Shown here: positions 45,296 to 53,666 of the stretch, one piece after another
Numbering within the stretch: the stretch's first letter is position 1
Layout: every line of letters starts with the position of its first letter
DNA from: Methylobacterium oxalidis
Lineage (GTDB): Bacteria > Pseudomonadota > Alphaproteobacteria > Rhizobiales > Beijerinckiaceae
NCBI RefSeq assembly: GCF_007992195.1
Contig: NZ_BJZU01000003.1
Location: 124,001 to 188,000 of the forward strand
Reading direction: 5' to 3'
Length of the DNA: 64,000 bases
Translations under genes and position numbers: made by a program
Notes under the pieces: model-generated
Database searches by the model: none
Told to the model about the DNA's origin: nothing
The model's input: only the letters and a program-made list of their open reading frames with translations

Positions 45296-46846
45296 TCACT
45301 CCTTCGCCTTCGCCTTCGGCGCGGGCTTGGCGGGCGACTTCTGCGCCGTCTGCGCGGGCTTGTCGGCCGGGGGCTTCGCGGCCGCGGGCTTCGCCGCAAG
45401 GGGCTTCGTGCCGCCCTTGGCCTGCGGGATGGCGGGCTTCGTCTCGACGGAGGTGTAGGCCGTGGCGGCCTTCGGCACGGCGCCGCCGCGCGCGGGCTGC
45501 CTGCGCTCGGCCTGCTTCGGCTCCGCCCGGGCAGGCTTCGCCTCGGCCCTGGCCTCCGCCTTGGTGTCCGGCTTCACGTCCGCCTTGGCCTTGGCCTCGG
45601 CGCGGGCGGCCGCCTTCGCGGCGAGCGCGGCCTCCCGCTTGGCCTTCGCCGCCTCCTGCTTCGCGGCGCGCGCGGCGAGGCGCTGCGCCTTCTCCGCCTC
45701 CTCCTGCTCGTTCAGCATGATCTGGCTCTCGGCCGGATCGCGGCCGATCCAGACGAGGACGGGCTGGAGCGGCGCGCGGGGCGGCAGGGAGCGGGCCCGG
45801 AGCGCCGCGCTGTTGAGCGTGGCGAAGGCGAGCGCGGAGGACGGAGGCGCCGCCGCGCTCATCAGCTGCGCGTTCGCGTTGTCGGCGCTGGCGCCGGCGG
45901 CCGCGGCGCTCGCGGTGATGGCGCTCTGGCCCTCGTCCACCGGCATCGGCTTGCGCTTGTCGCAGATGTAGGGACGCATGTCCGGCGGCGCGGCGATGCT
46001 GGAGGGCGGCAGCGCGTCGAGGCTCTGGCTCGTCCAGCCAGGCGTCTGCCCGAACCCGTAATCGAACAGGTCCGCCGCCTTCAGGTCGCGCTCCCGTGCC
46101 GAGGGCTGGCCCATCACCACCGTGATGATTCGGCGGCCGTTGCGGGTGGCGCTCGCCACCACGTTGAAGCCGCCCGAGCAGATGAAGCCGGTCTTCATGC
46201 CGTCGGCGCCGGCGTAGCGGCCCAAGAGGCCGTTGTGGTTCGCCATCACGGAGCGGCCGAACTGGATGGCGCTGATCGAGAACAGGCCGCGCGAGTCGGG
46301 GAAGTCGCGCAGGAGCGCGCGGCCGAGCACCGCCATGTCGCGGGCGGAGGTCCACTGGCGGGGGTCGGGCAGGCCGTTCGGGTTCGCCCAGCGGCTCTCG
46401 CGCATGCCGATGCGGCGCGCGGTCTCGTTCATCATCTCGGCGAAGGTGTCGACGGAGCCGCCGAGATTCTCGCCGATCGCCCAGGCCACGTCGTTGGCCG
46501 ACTTGACCATGATGATCTTGAGGGCGTTGTCGAGGGTGATCTGGGTGCCCGGCTTGAAGCCCATCTTGGAGGGCGGCTCGGCCGCCGCGGCGGGCGAGAT
46601 CGTGAGCAGCGTGTCCAGCGAGACCTTGCCCTGGCGCACGAGGTCGAGGGCGACGTAGGCGGTCATCAGCTTGGTGACCGAGGCGGGGTACCAGGGGTCG
46701 GTCGCGCCTTGCGCGAAGATGACCTTGCCCGAATCGGCATCGACCACGAGCATCGGCGCCGTGACGGCGTGGGCGGCACCCGCCCCGACGAGGCTCGCCG
46801 CGACGATCACACCTCGGACGAAGCGGGTCAGCATTCGGTTCGGCAT
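45296..46846 (-). CDS. D-alanyl-D-alanine carboxypeptidase with Ala/Lys tail
   Basis: 516 residues. A signal peptide (1-27) precedes a penicillin-binding peptidase S11 domain (about 28-275) with the active-site motifs SVTKLM (SxxK), KSAND (SxN-type) and GMKTGF (KTG). It trims D-Ala from peptidoglycan pentapeptides in the periplasm. The C-terminal half is unusual: no PBP5 C-terminal domain and no amphipathic anchor, but a long Ala/Lys/Glu/Pro-rich stretch (about 380-516, with AARAAKQEAAKAKREAALAA) that may be a helical, wall-binding extension. The basic Ala/Lys tail could interact with acidic envelope polymers. Confidence 0.93.
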   Translation of the reverse strand: MPNRMLTRFVRGVIVAASLVGAGAAHAVTAPMLVVDADSGKVIFAQGATDPWYPASVTKLMTAYVALDLVRQGKVSLDTLLTISPAAAAEPPSKMGFKPGTQITLDNALKIIMVKSANDVAWAIGENLGGSVDTFAEMMNETARRIGMRESRWANPNGLPDPRQWTSARDMAVLGRALLRDFPDSRGLFSISAIQFGRSVMANHNGLLGRYAGADGMKTGFICSGGFNVVASATRNGRRIITVVMGQPSARERDLKAADLFDYGFGQTPGWTSQSLDALPPSSIAAPPDMRPYICDKRKPMPVDEGQSAITASAAAAGASADNANAQLMSAAAPPSSALAFATLNSAALRARSLPPRAPLQPVLVWIGRDPAESQIMLNEQEEAEKAQRLAARAAKQEAAKAKREAALAAKAAARAEAKAKADVKPDTKAEARAEAKPARAEPKQAERRQPARGGAVPKAATAYTSVETKPAIPQAKGGTKPLAAKPAAAKPPADKPAQTAQKSPAKPAPKAKAKE

Positions 46847-47172
46847 CGGGCCTGTCTCGAGAGGGGCCGGCGCGGGCTCGAAGCCCGGCGCCGTTCGGCA
46901 GGGTAGCTAGGACGACGGCCAAGCTTCGGCGAGTGGGCAGGGGCCGGCTGCGGGCCGCCCAGGCCACCCGCTCTCCGAGCGTGCGCCGTCCAGGACGCGA
47001 CTTCAACGCGTGATCCGTGGCGAGAGGATGGCGGGCGCCGCCCTCCACAGGTTTGCTCCGGCGCCCGCGCATGGCTCATCGCTGGCATCCCGCCCGGTCT
47101 CGGCCTATGTGCAGGGCGCGATTGGCGTTTTCTCGGCCCGCGGACAGCCGCCGGACCTTCCAGAACGAGACC
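46847..47172. other. Divergent region between carboxypeptidase and queE
   Basis: 326 bases between diverging genes. It must hold the two promoters, but I cannot point to clear -35/-10 pairs or a preQ1-type riboswitch. No gene or repeat is seen. Confidence 0.45.
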
Positions 47173-47805
47173 ATGGCGTACGCGGTCAAGGAACTCTTCC
47201 ACACGCTGCAGGGCGAGGGCGCGCAGGCGGGCCGTGCCGCCGTGTTCTGCCGCTTCGCCGGATGCAACCTGTGGTCTGGGCGCGAGGAGGATCGCGCGGG
47301 GGCGGCCTGCACCTTCTGCGACACGGACTTCGTCGGGATGGACGGGCCCGGCGGCGGCCGTTTCGCGGGCGCCGACGACCTCGCCGGGAGAATCGCGCAC
47401 ACCTGGGAGGGCGGCGCCCACGGGCGCTTCGTCGTCTTCACGGGCGGCGAGCCGCTGCTGCAGCTCGACGCGGCGCTGATCGCCGCCGTGCACGCCCGCG
47501 GCTTCGCCATCGCGGTCGAGACCAACGGCACGCTCGCCGCGCCGCCCGGCCTCGACTGGATCTGCGTCAGCCCCAAGGCGGGCAACGCCCTCGTCCAGAC
47601 GAGCGGGCACGAGCTGAAGCTCGTCTTCCCGCAGGCGGGGCTCGACCCGGCCGACCTCGCGGGCCTCGACTTCCCCCACCGCTGGCTCCAGCCTATGGAC
47701 GGGCCGCAGGCCGCGGCGAACACGCGGGCCGCGGTGGCCTATTGCCGGTCGGACGCCCGCTGGCGGCTGTCGCTGCAGACGCACAAGATGATCGGTATCC
47801 CCTGA
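47173..47805 (+). CDS. queE: 7-carboxy-7-deazaguanine synthase QueE
   Basis: 210 residues. Radical-SAM enzyme that turns 6-carboxytetrahydropterin into 7-carboxy-7-deazaguanine on the way to queuosine. The cluster loop is long: CRFAGCNLWSGREEDRAGAA then CTFCDTDFVG, the extended form seen in proteobacterial QueE, with the last CxxC intact. Also seen are FTGGEPLLQLD (SAM) and VETNGTL. Start at ATG 47173. It is the first of three tightly packed genes queE-queD-queC. Confidence 0.96.
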   Translation: MAYAVKELFHTLQGEGAQAGRAAVFCRFAGCNLWSGREEDRAGAACTFCDTDFVGMDGPGGGRFAGADDLAGRIAHTWEGGAHGRFVVFTGGEPLLQLDAALIAAVHARGFAIAVETNGTLAAPPGLDWICVSPKAGNALVQTSGHELKLVFPQAGLDPADLAGLDFPHRWLQPMDGPQAAANTRAAVAYCRSDARWRLSLQTHKMIGIP

Positions 47806-47844
47806 GCGCGCCGCGCCCGGCCGGACCCACGCAGAAGACACGAG

Positions 47845-48201
47845 ATGAAGATCACCCAAGCCTTCACCTTCGAGGCGGCGCACCGGCTGCCGAACGTGCC
47901 CGAGACGCACCGCTGCCATCGGATGCACGGGCACTCCTACCGGGTGGAACTGACCGTCGAGGGTGAGGTCGACCCGCACACGGGCTGGATCGTCGACTTC
48001 TACGACATGGAGCGGGTCTTCGCGCCGATCCTCGCCCGGCTCGACCACCACACCCTCAACGAGATCGAGGGGCTGGAGAACCCGACCGCCGAGAACATCG
48101 CGGCCTGGATCTGGCATCGAACGAAGGGCGGCCTGCCGGGCCTGTCGCGGGTGAAGGTCTGCGAGACCCCGATGTCCTGGGCCGAGTACGAGGGCGACTG
48201 A
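47845..48201 (+). CDS. queD: 6-carboxytetrahydropterin synthase QueD
   Basis: 118 residues. It converts 7,8-dihydroneopterin triphosphate into 6-carboxytetrahydropterin, using zinc. The Zn-binding His residues are in FEAAHRLPN and HRMHGHSY, and the catalytic Cys is in ETHRCHRM. The C-terminal half has DHHTLNEIEGLENPTAENIA with catalytic Asp/His. Length and motifs are typical of QueD. It lies between queE (39 bp) and queC (3 bp). Confidence 0.97.
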   Translation: MKITQAFTFEAAHRLPNVPETHRCHRMHGHSYRVELTVEGEVDPHTGWIVDFYDMERVFAPILARLDHHTLNEIEGLENPTAENIAAWIWHRTKGGLPGLSRVKVCETPMSWAEYEGD

Positions 48202-48204
48202 GAC

Positions 48205-48918
48205 ATGGACGCGGGCGGCGACGGGGCGCTGGTGCTGTTCTCTGGGGGACAGGATTCCACCACCTGCCTCGCCTGGGCGCTCGACCGCTTCCCTCGCGTG
48301 GAAACGCTGGGCTTCGATTACGGCCAGCGCCACCGGGTCGAACTCGCCTGCCGCGACCGGCTGCGGGGGGGCCTCGCGCGGATCGAGCCCGCCTGGGGGG
48401 CTCGCCTCGGGCCCGACCACACGCTCTCGCTCGACGCGCTCGGCGCCGTCTCGGAGACGGCGCTGACCCGCGAGGCGGAGATCGGCTACGAGGCGGGCGG
48501 GCTGCCCAACACCTTCGTGCCGGGCCGCAACCTCGTGTTCCTGACCTTCGCGGCGGCTCTGGCCTACCGGCGGGGCCTGCGCCGCATCGTCGGCGGCATG
48601 TGCGAGACCGACTACTCGGGCTATCCCGACTGCCGGGACGACACCGTCAAGGCGCTCCAAGTGGCGCTCAACCTCGGCATGGAGCGGCGCTTCCTCCTTG
48701 AGACGCCGCTCATGTGGATCGACAAGGCGGAGACGTGGCGGCTCGCGGAGAGGCTCGGCGGCCGGGCGCTCGTCGACCTCGTCGTCGAGGACACCCATAC
48801 CTGCTACCTCGGTGAGCGCGGCGCGCGCCACGCCTGGGGATACGGCTGCGGCACCTGCCCGGCCTGCGACCTGCGCGCGAAGGGCTACGCCCGCTTCCGG
48901 GCGGAAGCCGCCGACTGA
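48205..48918 (+). CDS. queC: 7-cyano-7-deazaguanine synthase QueC
   Basis: 237 residues. ATP-dependent enzyme that makes preQ0 from 7-carboxy-7-deazaguanine and ammonia. The PP-loop motif is [14 protein letters not shown] (about 10-23), and [11 protein letters not shown] and [12 protein letters not shown] follow. The zinc Cys ligands are in [25 protein letters not shown] near the end, split here as C then CGTCPAC. It lies 3 bp after queD. The product serves tRNA queuosine, or a 7-deazaguanine DNA modification if such genes exist elsewhere. Confidence 0.97.
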   Translation: MDAGGDGALVLFSGGQDSTTCLAWALDRFPRVETLGFDYGQRHRVELACRDRLRGGLARIEPAWGARLGPDHTLSLDALGAVSETALTREAEIGYEAGGLPNTFVPGRNLVFLTFAAALAYRRGLRRIVGGMCETDYSGYPDCRDDTVKALQVALNLGMERRFLLETPLMWIDKAETWRLAERLGGRALVDLVVEDTHTCYLGERGARHAWGYGCGTCPACDLRAKGYARFRAEAAD

Positions 48919-48921
48919 GCC

Positions 48922-49482
48922 TCAGCGCAGGCTCGCGCAGAGCGCCGCGAGCGTGCCCGCGAAGGCGCGGGGCCCGCCGAGCAGACGCTCCATCATGAGG
49001 GCCCCTTCGAGCGTCGCGACGACGAACCGGGCCTGCGCGGCGGGATCGAGCGCCGCCCGGACGCTGCCCTCGGCCTGCCCCTGCCGCAGCACCGCTTCCA
49101 GCCAGGCGATGTGCCGGTCGAAGAAGCCGACGACGGCCGCGCGCAGCCGCTCGGGCAGCGCCTCCCCCTCGGTGGCCAGGGCGGCGCAGAGGCAGCCGAG
49201 CCCCTGCTCCACCCCGCCGAGATAGAGGCGCCCGTAGGCCTCGATGCGGGCCACGGCGTCCGGATGCCCGGCCAGGATCGCGTCGAGCGCGGCGTCGTAG
49301 CGCGCCTCGTAGGCGCCCATCAGCGCGAAACCGAGATCCTCCTTGGTGCGGAAATGATGGTGGATGCTCGCCTTGCGGATCCCCACCGCCTCGCTGAGAT
49401 CGGCGTAGCTGAAGCCCGAGTAGCCGCGCCCCCGAACCAGCGTCTCGGCCTCGGCCAGGAGTTCCGCGCGCGTGTCTCTCAT
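48922..49482 (-). CDS. TetR family transcriptional regulator
   Basis: 186 residues from ATG 49482 (49515 is an alternative that would add 11 residues). The helix-turn-helix domain (about 5-50; AETLVRGRGYSGFSYADLSE, GIRKASIHHHFRTKEDL) is clear, followed by a ligand domain with a YcfQ/NemR-like look (EQGLGCLCAALATEGEALPE). Two Cys residues in GLGCLCAA could sense electrophiles. It is divergent from the quinoprotein-relay operon and an inverted repeat lies between them, so it probably represses that operon and itself. It converges with queC (3 bp). Confidence 0.9.
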   Translation of the reverse strand: MRDTRAELLAEAETLVRGRGYSGFSYADLSEAVGIRKASIHHHFRTKEDLGFALMGAYEARYDAALDAILAGHPDAVARIEAYGRLYLGGVEQGLGCLCAALATEGEALPERLRAAVVGFFDRHIAWLEAVLRQGQAEGSVRAALDPAAQARFVVATLEGALMMERLLGGPRAFAGTLAALCASLR

Positions 49483-49530
49483 GGTCCGCCAACTCTCGGC
49501 CGCAGCCGCCATCACGAGGGCGTTATCCCA

Positions 49531-49567
49531 TTGACGCGCGCAGAAATCTACCTACTAAATGGTTGGT
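49531..49567 (+). promoter_or_regulatory. Promoter with TetR operator
   Basis: TTGACG (49531-49536), a 16-bp spacer and TACTAA (49553-49558) form a promoter directed at the relay operon. The -10 overlaps an inverted repeat, ACCTAC-N6-GTTGGT (49550-49567), in the divergent region beside the TetR gene, as expected of a repressor site. Confidence 0.55.
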
Positions 49568-49673
49568 GAGAAGGGCCGGAAGGAACAGGCATGACGCCGA
49601 GCACGGCGGAACCGCACGCCGAACCCGTCCGGGCACCGGCTCCTCGGGCTCCGGCTCTCTCGGTCGCGCACCG

Positions 49674-50609
49674 ATGACGGGCCTCCTCTCCCGGCGCGAG
49701 GCGGTGTTCGGCGGCCTCTGCCTGTGCTGCCTGCCGACCCTCGGGCGCGCCGCGGCCGAGACATTCGAGATGCGCGAGGTCGGGCCCGGCATCTACGTGC
49801 GGTGCGGGCCGCACGAGGAGGCGAGCGCGCGGAACGACGACGCCATCGCCAACATCGGCTTCATCGTCGGGCGCGACGGCGTGCTCGTCACGGAATCCGG
49901 CGGAAGCCTCGCGGACGGAGCGTGGCTGCGCGCCGAGATCCGCAAGCGGACCGAGAAGCCGATCCGCCACGTCGTGCTCACCCACGTCCACCCGGACCAT
50001 TGCTTCGGGGCCGCGGCCTTCGCCGAGGACAAGCCGGCCTTCATCGGGCATCACGCCCTGCGCGCGGCGCTCGACGCGCGCGGCGACTATTACCGCCAGC
50101 GCCTCGTCGACATCCTGGGACCGGAGAAGGCCGGCAGCGTCGTCTACCCGACGCAGGCCGTGACGGACGGGGCCGAGATCGACCTCGGTGACCGCACCCT
50201 GCGCCTGACGGCGCACGGCACCGCGCACACGAACTGCGACCTCTCGATGATCGACACGGCAAGCGGCCTGCTCTTCCCGGCCGACCTCTTGTTCGTGAAC
50301 CGGGTCCCCTCCCTCGACGGCAGCCTTCTCGGCTGGCTCAGGGAGGCGGAGCGGCTGAAGGCGACGGGCGCGGCGCGGGCCGTACCCGGCCACGGCCCGG
50401 CGAGCGTCGATCTGGCGCCCGCGCTCGCCGACCTCACGCGCTATCTCGGGCTCCTGCGCGACGAGACCCGAAAGGCCATCGCCGAGGACGTGCCGATCGA
50501 GAAGGCGGTGCAGACCGTCGCCCAATCCGAGCGCGATCGCTGGGTCCTGTTCGACGCCTACAACGGCCGGAACGTCACGCAGGCCTTCAAGGAACTTGAG
50601 TGGGAATAG
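49674..50609 (+). CDS. Quinoprotein-relay metallo-beta-lactamase-fold hydrolase
   Basis: 311 residues. A twin-Arg-like or Sec signal (LLSRREAVFGGLCLCCLP) precedes a metallo-beta-lactamase domain (about 30-270): THVHPDHCFG (HxHxDH), GTAHTNCDLSMID, FPADLLFVN and VPGHGP. This type (SoxH-like or quinoprotein relay system zinc hydrolase) is found next to SoxYZ-like carriers and PQQ-dependent enzymes. It probably hydrolyses a thioester or persulfide in the periplasm. First gene of a five-gene operon, 192 bp from the divergent TetR gene. Confidence 0.85.
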   Translation: MTGLLSRREAVFGGLCLCCLPTLGRAAAETFEMREVGPGIYVRCGPHEEASARNDDAIANIGFIVGRDGVLVTESGGSLADGAWLRAEIRKRTEKPIRHVVLTHVHPDHCFGAAAFAEDKPAFIGHHALRAALDARGDYYRQRLVDILGPEKAGSVVYPTQAVTDGAEIDLGDRTLRLTAHGTAHTNCDLSMIDTASGLLFPADLLFVNRVPSLDGSLLGWLREAERLKATGAARAVPGHGPASVDLAPALADLTRYLGLLRDETRKAIAEDVPIEKAVQTVAQSERDRWVLFDAYNGRNVTQAFKELEWE

Positions 50610-50643
50610 ATCCGGGGCCACATCAGGACGCAGGAGAAACGCC

Positions 50644-51468
50644 ATGAAGACCCTTCGCTCGCTCGCCCTCGGGCTCGCCGTCTCGACGGGCCTCGCCCTC
50701 GTGCCCGCCGCCGGCTTCGCTGCCGGCGCCTCCGACACCGATGCCGAGCGTCAGGCGCGCTGGACCGAGATCGCGACCTCGATCTTCGGCGACCGCAAGA
50801 TCGAGCCTACGGAGTCGCTCATCAAGGTCGATGCGCCCGCCCGCGCGATGGACGCGGCCCTGGTGCCGATCACCCTGACCATGCCCGAGAAGGACAGGAT
50901 CAAGGGCGTGCACTTCATCATCGACGACAACCCGTCGCCCTACGCCGCCCACTTCACCTTCGGCCCGGCGGCCGACCCGGGCGAGCTGAAGCTGCGGGTG
51001 CGCATCAACAACTACACCAACGTGCACGCCGTGGCCGAGACCACGGACGGCCAGCTCTACGAGGCGGCCAAGTTCGTGAAGGCCTCGGGCGGATGCTCGG
51101 CCCCGATGGGCATGAGCGACGAGGAGGCCATGCGCGGCATGGGCGACATGAAGATGAAGTTCTCGGGCGACGCGCAGAGCGGCAAGCCCGTCGAGGCCAC
51201 CCTGATGATCCGCCACCCGAACTTCTCCGGGATGCAGATGAATCAGGTGACGCGCGACTACACGCCCGCCCGCTACATCAACAAGCTCACCGTCAGCTAC
51301 GGCGACGCCAACGTCTTCACGATGGACGGCGACATCTCGATCTCGTCGAACCCCGTGATCAACTTCGCCTTCGTGCCGAAGGGCAGCGGGCCGATCAAGG
51401 TGGCGGCGACCGACAACCAGGGCGGGCAGTGGCAGCACAGCTTCACCGCGCCATCGCCCAGCAACTGA
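50644..51468 (+). CDS. Quinoprotein-associated SoxYZ-like carrier protein
   Basis: 274 residues. A signal peptide (about 1-25, MKTLRSLALGLAVSTGLALV) is followed by a SoxY-like domain (about 50-165) with the Cys-bearing segment KASGGCSAPMG and a SoxZ-like domain (about 170-272; PVEATLMIRHPNFSGMQMNQ, SISSNPVINFAF). The two are separate carrier proteins in sulfur oxidation, where substrates ride on a Cys of SoxY; here they are fused. In this relay system the carrier is thought to hold an organic or sulfur intermediate. Second gene of the operon, 34 bp after the hydrolase. Confidence 0.85.
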   Translation: MKTLRSLALGLAVSTGLALVPAAGFAAGASDTDAERQARWTEIATSIFGDRKIEPTESLIKVDAPARAMDAALVPITLTMPEKDRIKGVHFIIDDNPSPYAAHFTFGPAADPGELKLRVRINNYTNVHAVAETTDGQLYEAAKFVKASGGCSAPMGMSDEEAMRGMGDMKMKFSGDAQSGKPVEATLMIRHPNFSGMQMNQVTRDYTPARYINKLTVSYGDANVFTMDGDISISSNPVINFAFVPKGSGPIKVAATDNQGGQWQHSFTAPSPSN

Positions 51469-51479
51469 GGCCGCGCGTC

Positions 51480-52079
51480 GTGGCCGGCACCCGACCGCCC
51501 TCCCCCGCGCGGCGCCTCGGCGCGGCGGCCTTCGCCGCTCTCGCGCTCGCGGCGGCGACGCCGGCCGACTCGCCGGTCAACGTGCCGGAGCCCGCCGGGC
51601 TCTGGACCGGGCCACAGCACGGCTACACGCCGACGACGCTCAAGGGCGCCACGATCCTCGACATCGGCGCCCTCGACGCGCTGATGGCCGAGCAGCCCGT
51701 GCTCATCGACGTCGGGATCATGGACCGGAAGCCCGAGGGCTTCCCGGCCAACCGCCCCTGGCTGCCCGCCCACCGCTCCATTCCCGGCGCCGTCTGGCTG
51801 CCGAACGCGGGCGCCGCGCCGCTGCCGCCCGCTGACGAGGCGCTGTTCTTCCGGCGCGTCGATGAGCTGACGGGCGGCGACAGGTCGAAGCCCGTCGTCA
51901 CCTTCTGCCACCCGGAGTGCTGGGGGAGCTGGAACGCGGGCAAGCGCCTCGTCGAGAAGGGCTACACCCGCGTCCACTGGTTCCCCGAGGGCGTCGAGGG
52001 CTGGCAGGACAGGCACGACACCACCGTGCTGCGGCAGGACCCGGCCTGGGCGGCCCGCGCCGCCGAGCCGCAGCGCTGA
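51480..52079 (+). CDS. PQQ-associated CXXCW-motif rhodanese-like protein
   Basis: 199 residues, GTG start. A signal peptide (1-28) is followed by a rhodanese-like domain (about 55-185): LIDVGIMD, RSIPGAVWLPNAG, and the family motif FCHPECWGSWNAGKRL with the Cys pair and Trp. The short end segment GYTRVHWFPEGVEGW is also typical. Proteins of this group occur with PQQ-dependent alcohol dehydrogenases. It probably handles the carrier-bound sulfur. Third gene of the operon, 11 bp after the SoxYZ-like gene. Confidence 0.85.
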   Translation: MAGTRPPSPARRLGAAAFAALALAAATPADSPVNVPEPAGLWTGPQHGYTPTTLKGATILDIGALDALMAEQPVLIDVGIMDRKPEGFPANRPWLPAHRSIPGAVWLPNAGAAPLPPADEALFFRRVDELTGGDRSKPVVTFCHPECWGSWNAGKRLVEKGYTRVHWFPEGVEGWQDRHDTTVLRQDPAWAARAAEPQR

Positions 52080-52099
52080 CCGGGCCGGACGAGGCGAGC

Positions 52100-52486
52100 A
52101 TGCAGACCCGACGCGCCCTCCTGTTCCTCGCCGCCGCGGCAGCGCTCGCCGGGCCCGGCACGGCCGAGGCCGGCCAGCCCTTCTCGGCCGAGGCCTTCGC
52201 GGCCGCGCAGGCGGAGGGGCGGCCGATCCTCGTCGCGGTCGCCGCACCCTGGTGCCCGATCTGCCGCACGCAGAAGCCCATCCTCGCCAAGCTCGCCGAC
52301 GACCCGCGCTTCAAGAGGCTCGCCGTCTTCGAGATCGATTTCGACACGCAGAAGGATCTGCTCCGGCGCTTCGACGCCCGCCAGCAGAGCACGCTGATCG
52401 CCTTCAAGGGAGCGGCCGAGGTCGGGCGCTCCGTCGGCGAGACGCAGCCCGAGTGGATCGAGAGCCTGCTCGAGAAGACGCTCTGA
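52100..52486 (+). CDS. Periplasmic thioredoxin-like protein
   Basis: 128 residues. Signal peptide 1-25 (ending AEA), then a thioredoxin fold with the active site APWCPICRTQKP (CPIC), EIDFDTQKDLLRRFDARQQSTL and a cis-Pro region weak in this family. It would pass electrons between the membrane CcdA protein and the carrier or rhodanese. Fourth gene in the operon, 20 bp after the CXXCW gene and 30 bp before ccdA. Confidence 0.87.
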   Translation: MQTRRALLFLAAAAALAGPGTAEAGQPFSAEAFAAAQAEGRPILVAVAAPWCPICRTQKPILAKLADDPRFKRLAVFEIDFDTQKDLLRRFDARQQSTLIAFKGAAEVGRSVGETQPEWIESLLEKTL

Positions 52487-52516
52487 GGCGGGTCCCGGCC
52501 TGAACGGACCGACGCC

Positions 52517-53236
52517 ATGACCGGCAGCCTCGCCCTCGCCTTCCTCGCGGGGCTCCTCACCGTGCTCTCGCCCTGCGTGCTGCCGCTGCTGCCGCTGGTG
52601 CTCGGCGCCGCCGCGACCGAGCACCGCCTCGGACCGGCCGCGCTTGCCGCCGGCCTTGCTCTCTCCTTCGTGGCGATCGGGCTGTTCGTGGCGACGGTGG
52701 GTTTCGCGATGGGGCTCGATGGCGACCTCTTCCGCGAGGCCGCCGCCGGCCTGATGGTCGCCCTCGGGCTCGTCCTGACGCTGCCGGCGCTCCAGACCCG
52801 GTTCGCCGTGGCGGCCGGGCCGGTGAGCGACTGGACGGAGGCGCGCTTCGGCGGCTTCTCGACGGAGGGCCCCGGCGGCCAGTTCTGCCTCGGCCTGCTC
52901 CTCGGGGCGGTGTGGAGTCCCTGCGTCGGACCGACCCTCGGCGCGGCCTCGCTGCTCGCGGCGCAGGGGCGGGACCTGCCCCGGGTCGCCGCCATCATGG
53001 CCGTGTTCGGCCTCGGGGCCGCGCTCCCGCTGCTCGCCCTCGGCCTTCTCTCGCGGGAGGTTCTCGGCGCCTGGCGCGCGCGCCTGATGCGGGCCGGCAC
53101 GGGGCTCAAGGCGGCGCTGGGGATCCTCCTGATCCTGGCGGGCGCGGCCGTCCTGACGGGCCTCGACAAGCGCGCCGAGGCCGTGCTCGTGGAGGCCTCG
53201 CCCGACTGGCTCAACGCGCTGACGACGCGCTACTGA
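52517..53236 (+). CDS. ccdA: Cytochrome c biogenesis protein CcdA (DsbD-like)
   Basis: 239 residues, about six membrane helices. It moves reducing power from cytoplasmic thioredoxin to periplasmic thiols. The two key Cys are in VLSPCVLPLLPL (helix 1) and VWSPCVGPTLG (helix 4), the mirrored pattern of the CcdA core. The partner here is the periplasmic thioredoxin-like protein just upstream. Last gene of the operon; no terminator is obvious after it. Confidence 0.92.
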   Translation: MTGSLALAFLAGLLTVLSPCVLPLLPLVLGAAATEHRLGPAALAAGLALSFVAIGLFVATVGFAMGLDGDLFREAAAGLMVALGLVLTLPALQTRFAVAAGPVSDWTEARFGGFSTEGPGGQFCLGLLLGAVWSPCVGPTLGAASLLAAQGRDLPRVAAIMAVFGLGAALPLLALGLLSREVLGAWRARLMRAGTGLKAALGILLILAGAAVLTGLDKRAEAVLVEASPDWLNALTTRY

Positions 53237-53666
53237 CGCCCCCGACCCGATCCGCGGATTCCGCCGCTTTCGCTTAAGAGACCAGCATCTTGAAGGCCGG
53301 CGATCCGATCCTTTCGATTGACACTGCCTCGGTTGTGGCAGAAAAAAGGCAACGCCCGGGAGCGGCCCGACGTCTAGGGAGGAAACGCCCGGAAAGGGCC
53401 GCGGGACGACAGGCCAAACGCCGTCGCCGCAACGAATGCCGCAGGCCCTCCCGGGCGGCATTTCCGCCCCTGCGCCATCTCATCGCTTGATCCCCTGCGC
53501 GGTCTGTCACCCTGCGCACCGTTCTCGCGCGCGCCGGCAAGATTTCCGGGCGCGCGCGGGGTATAAGCCGTCGCGAGGGGGCGCGGGCGGCCGTCGATGA
53601 CGGCCTGCCGACGCGGGGCCGGAGGCCGCCGGCACCTCCGCCGCGCGTGAACGAGGGTTCGAGTCG
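53237..53666. other. Region between ccdA and panB
   Basis: 430 bases without a convincing gene. It has a hairpin CTGCC/GGCAG near 53324-53341 followed by an A-run, a long GC stem (CGCGCGC with GCGCGCG) near 53525-53558, and a TATAAG at 53562-53567 that could be the -10 of panB. No sRNA or riboswitch is recognised. Confidence 0.45.

Noticed and set aside
53290-53490. 66-residue open frame between ccdA and panB
   Set aside because: Arg-rich text with no ribosome site, no domain and poor codon use for this genome.
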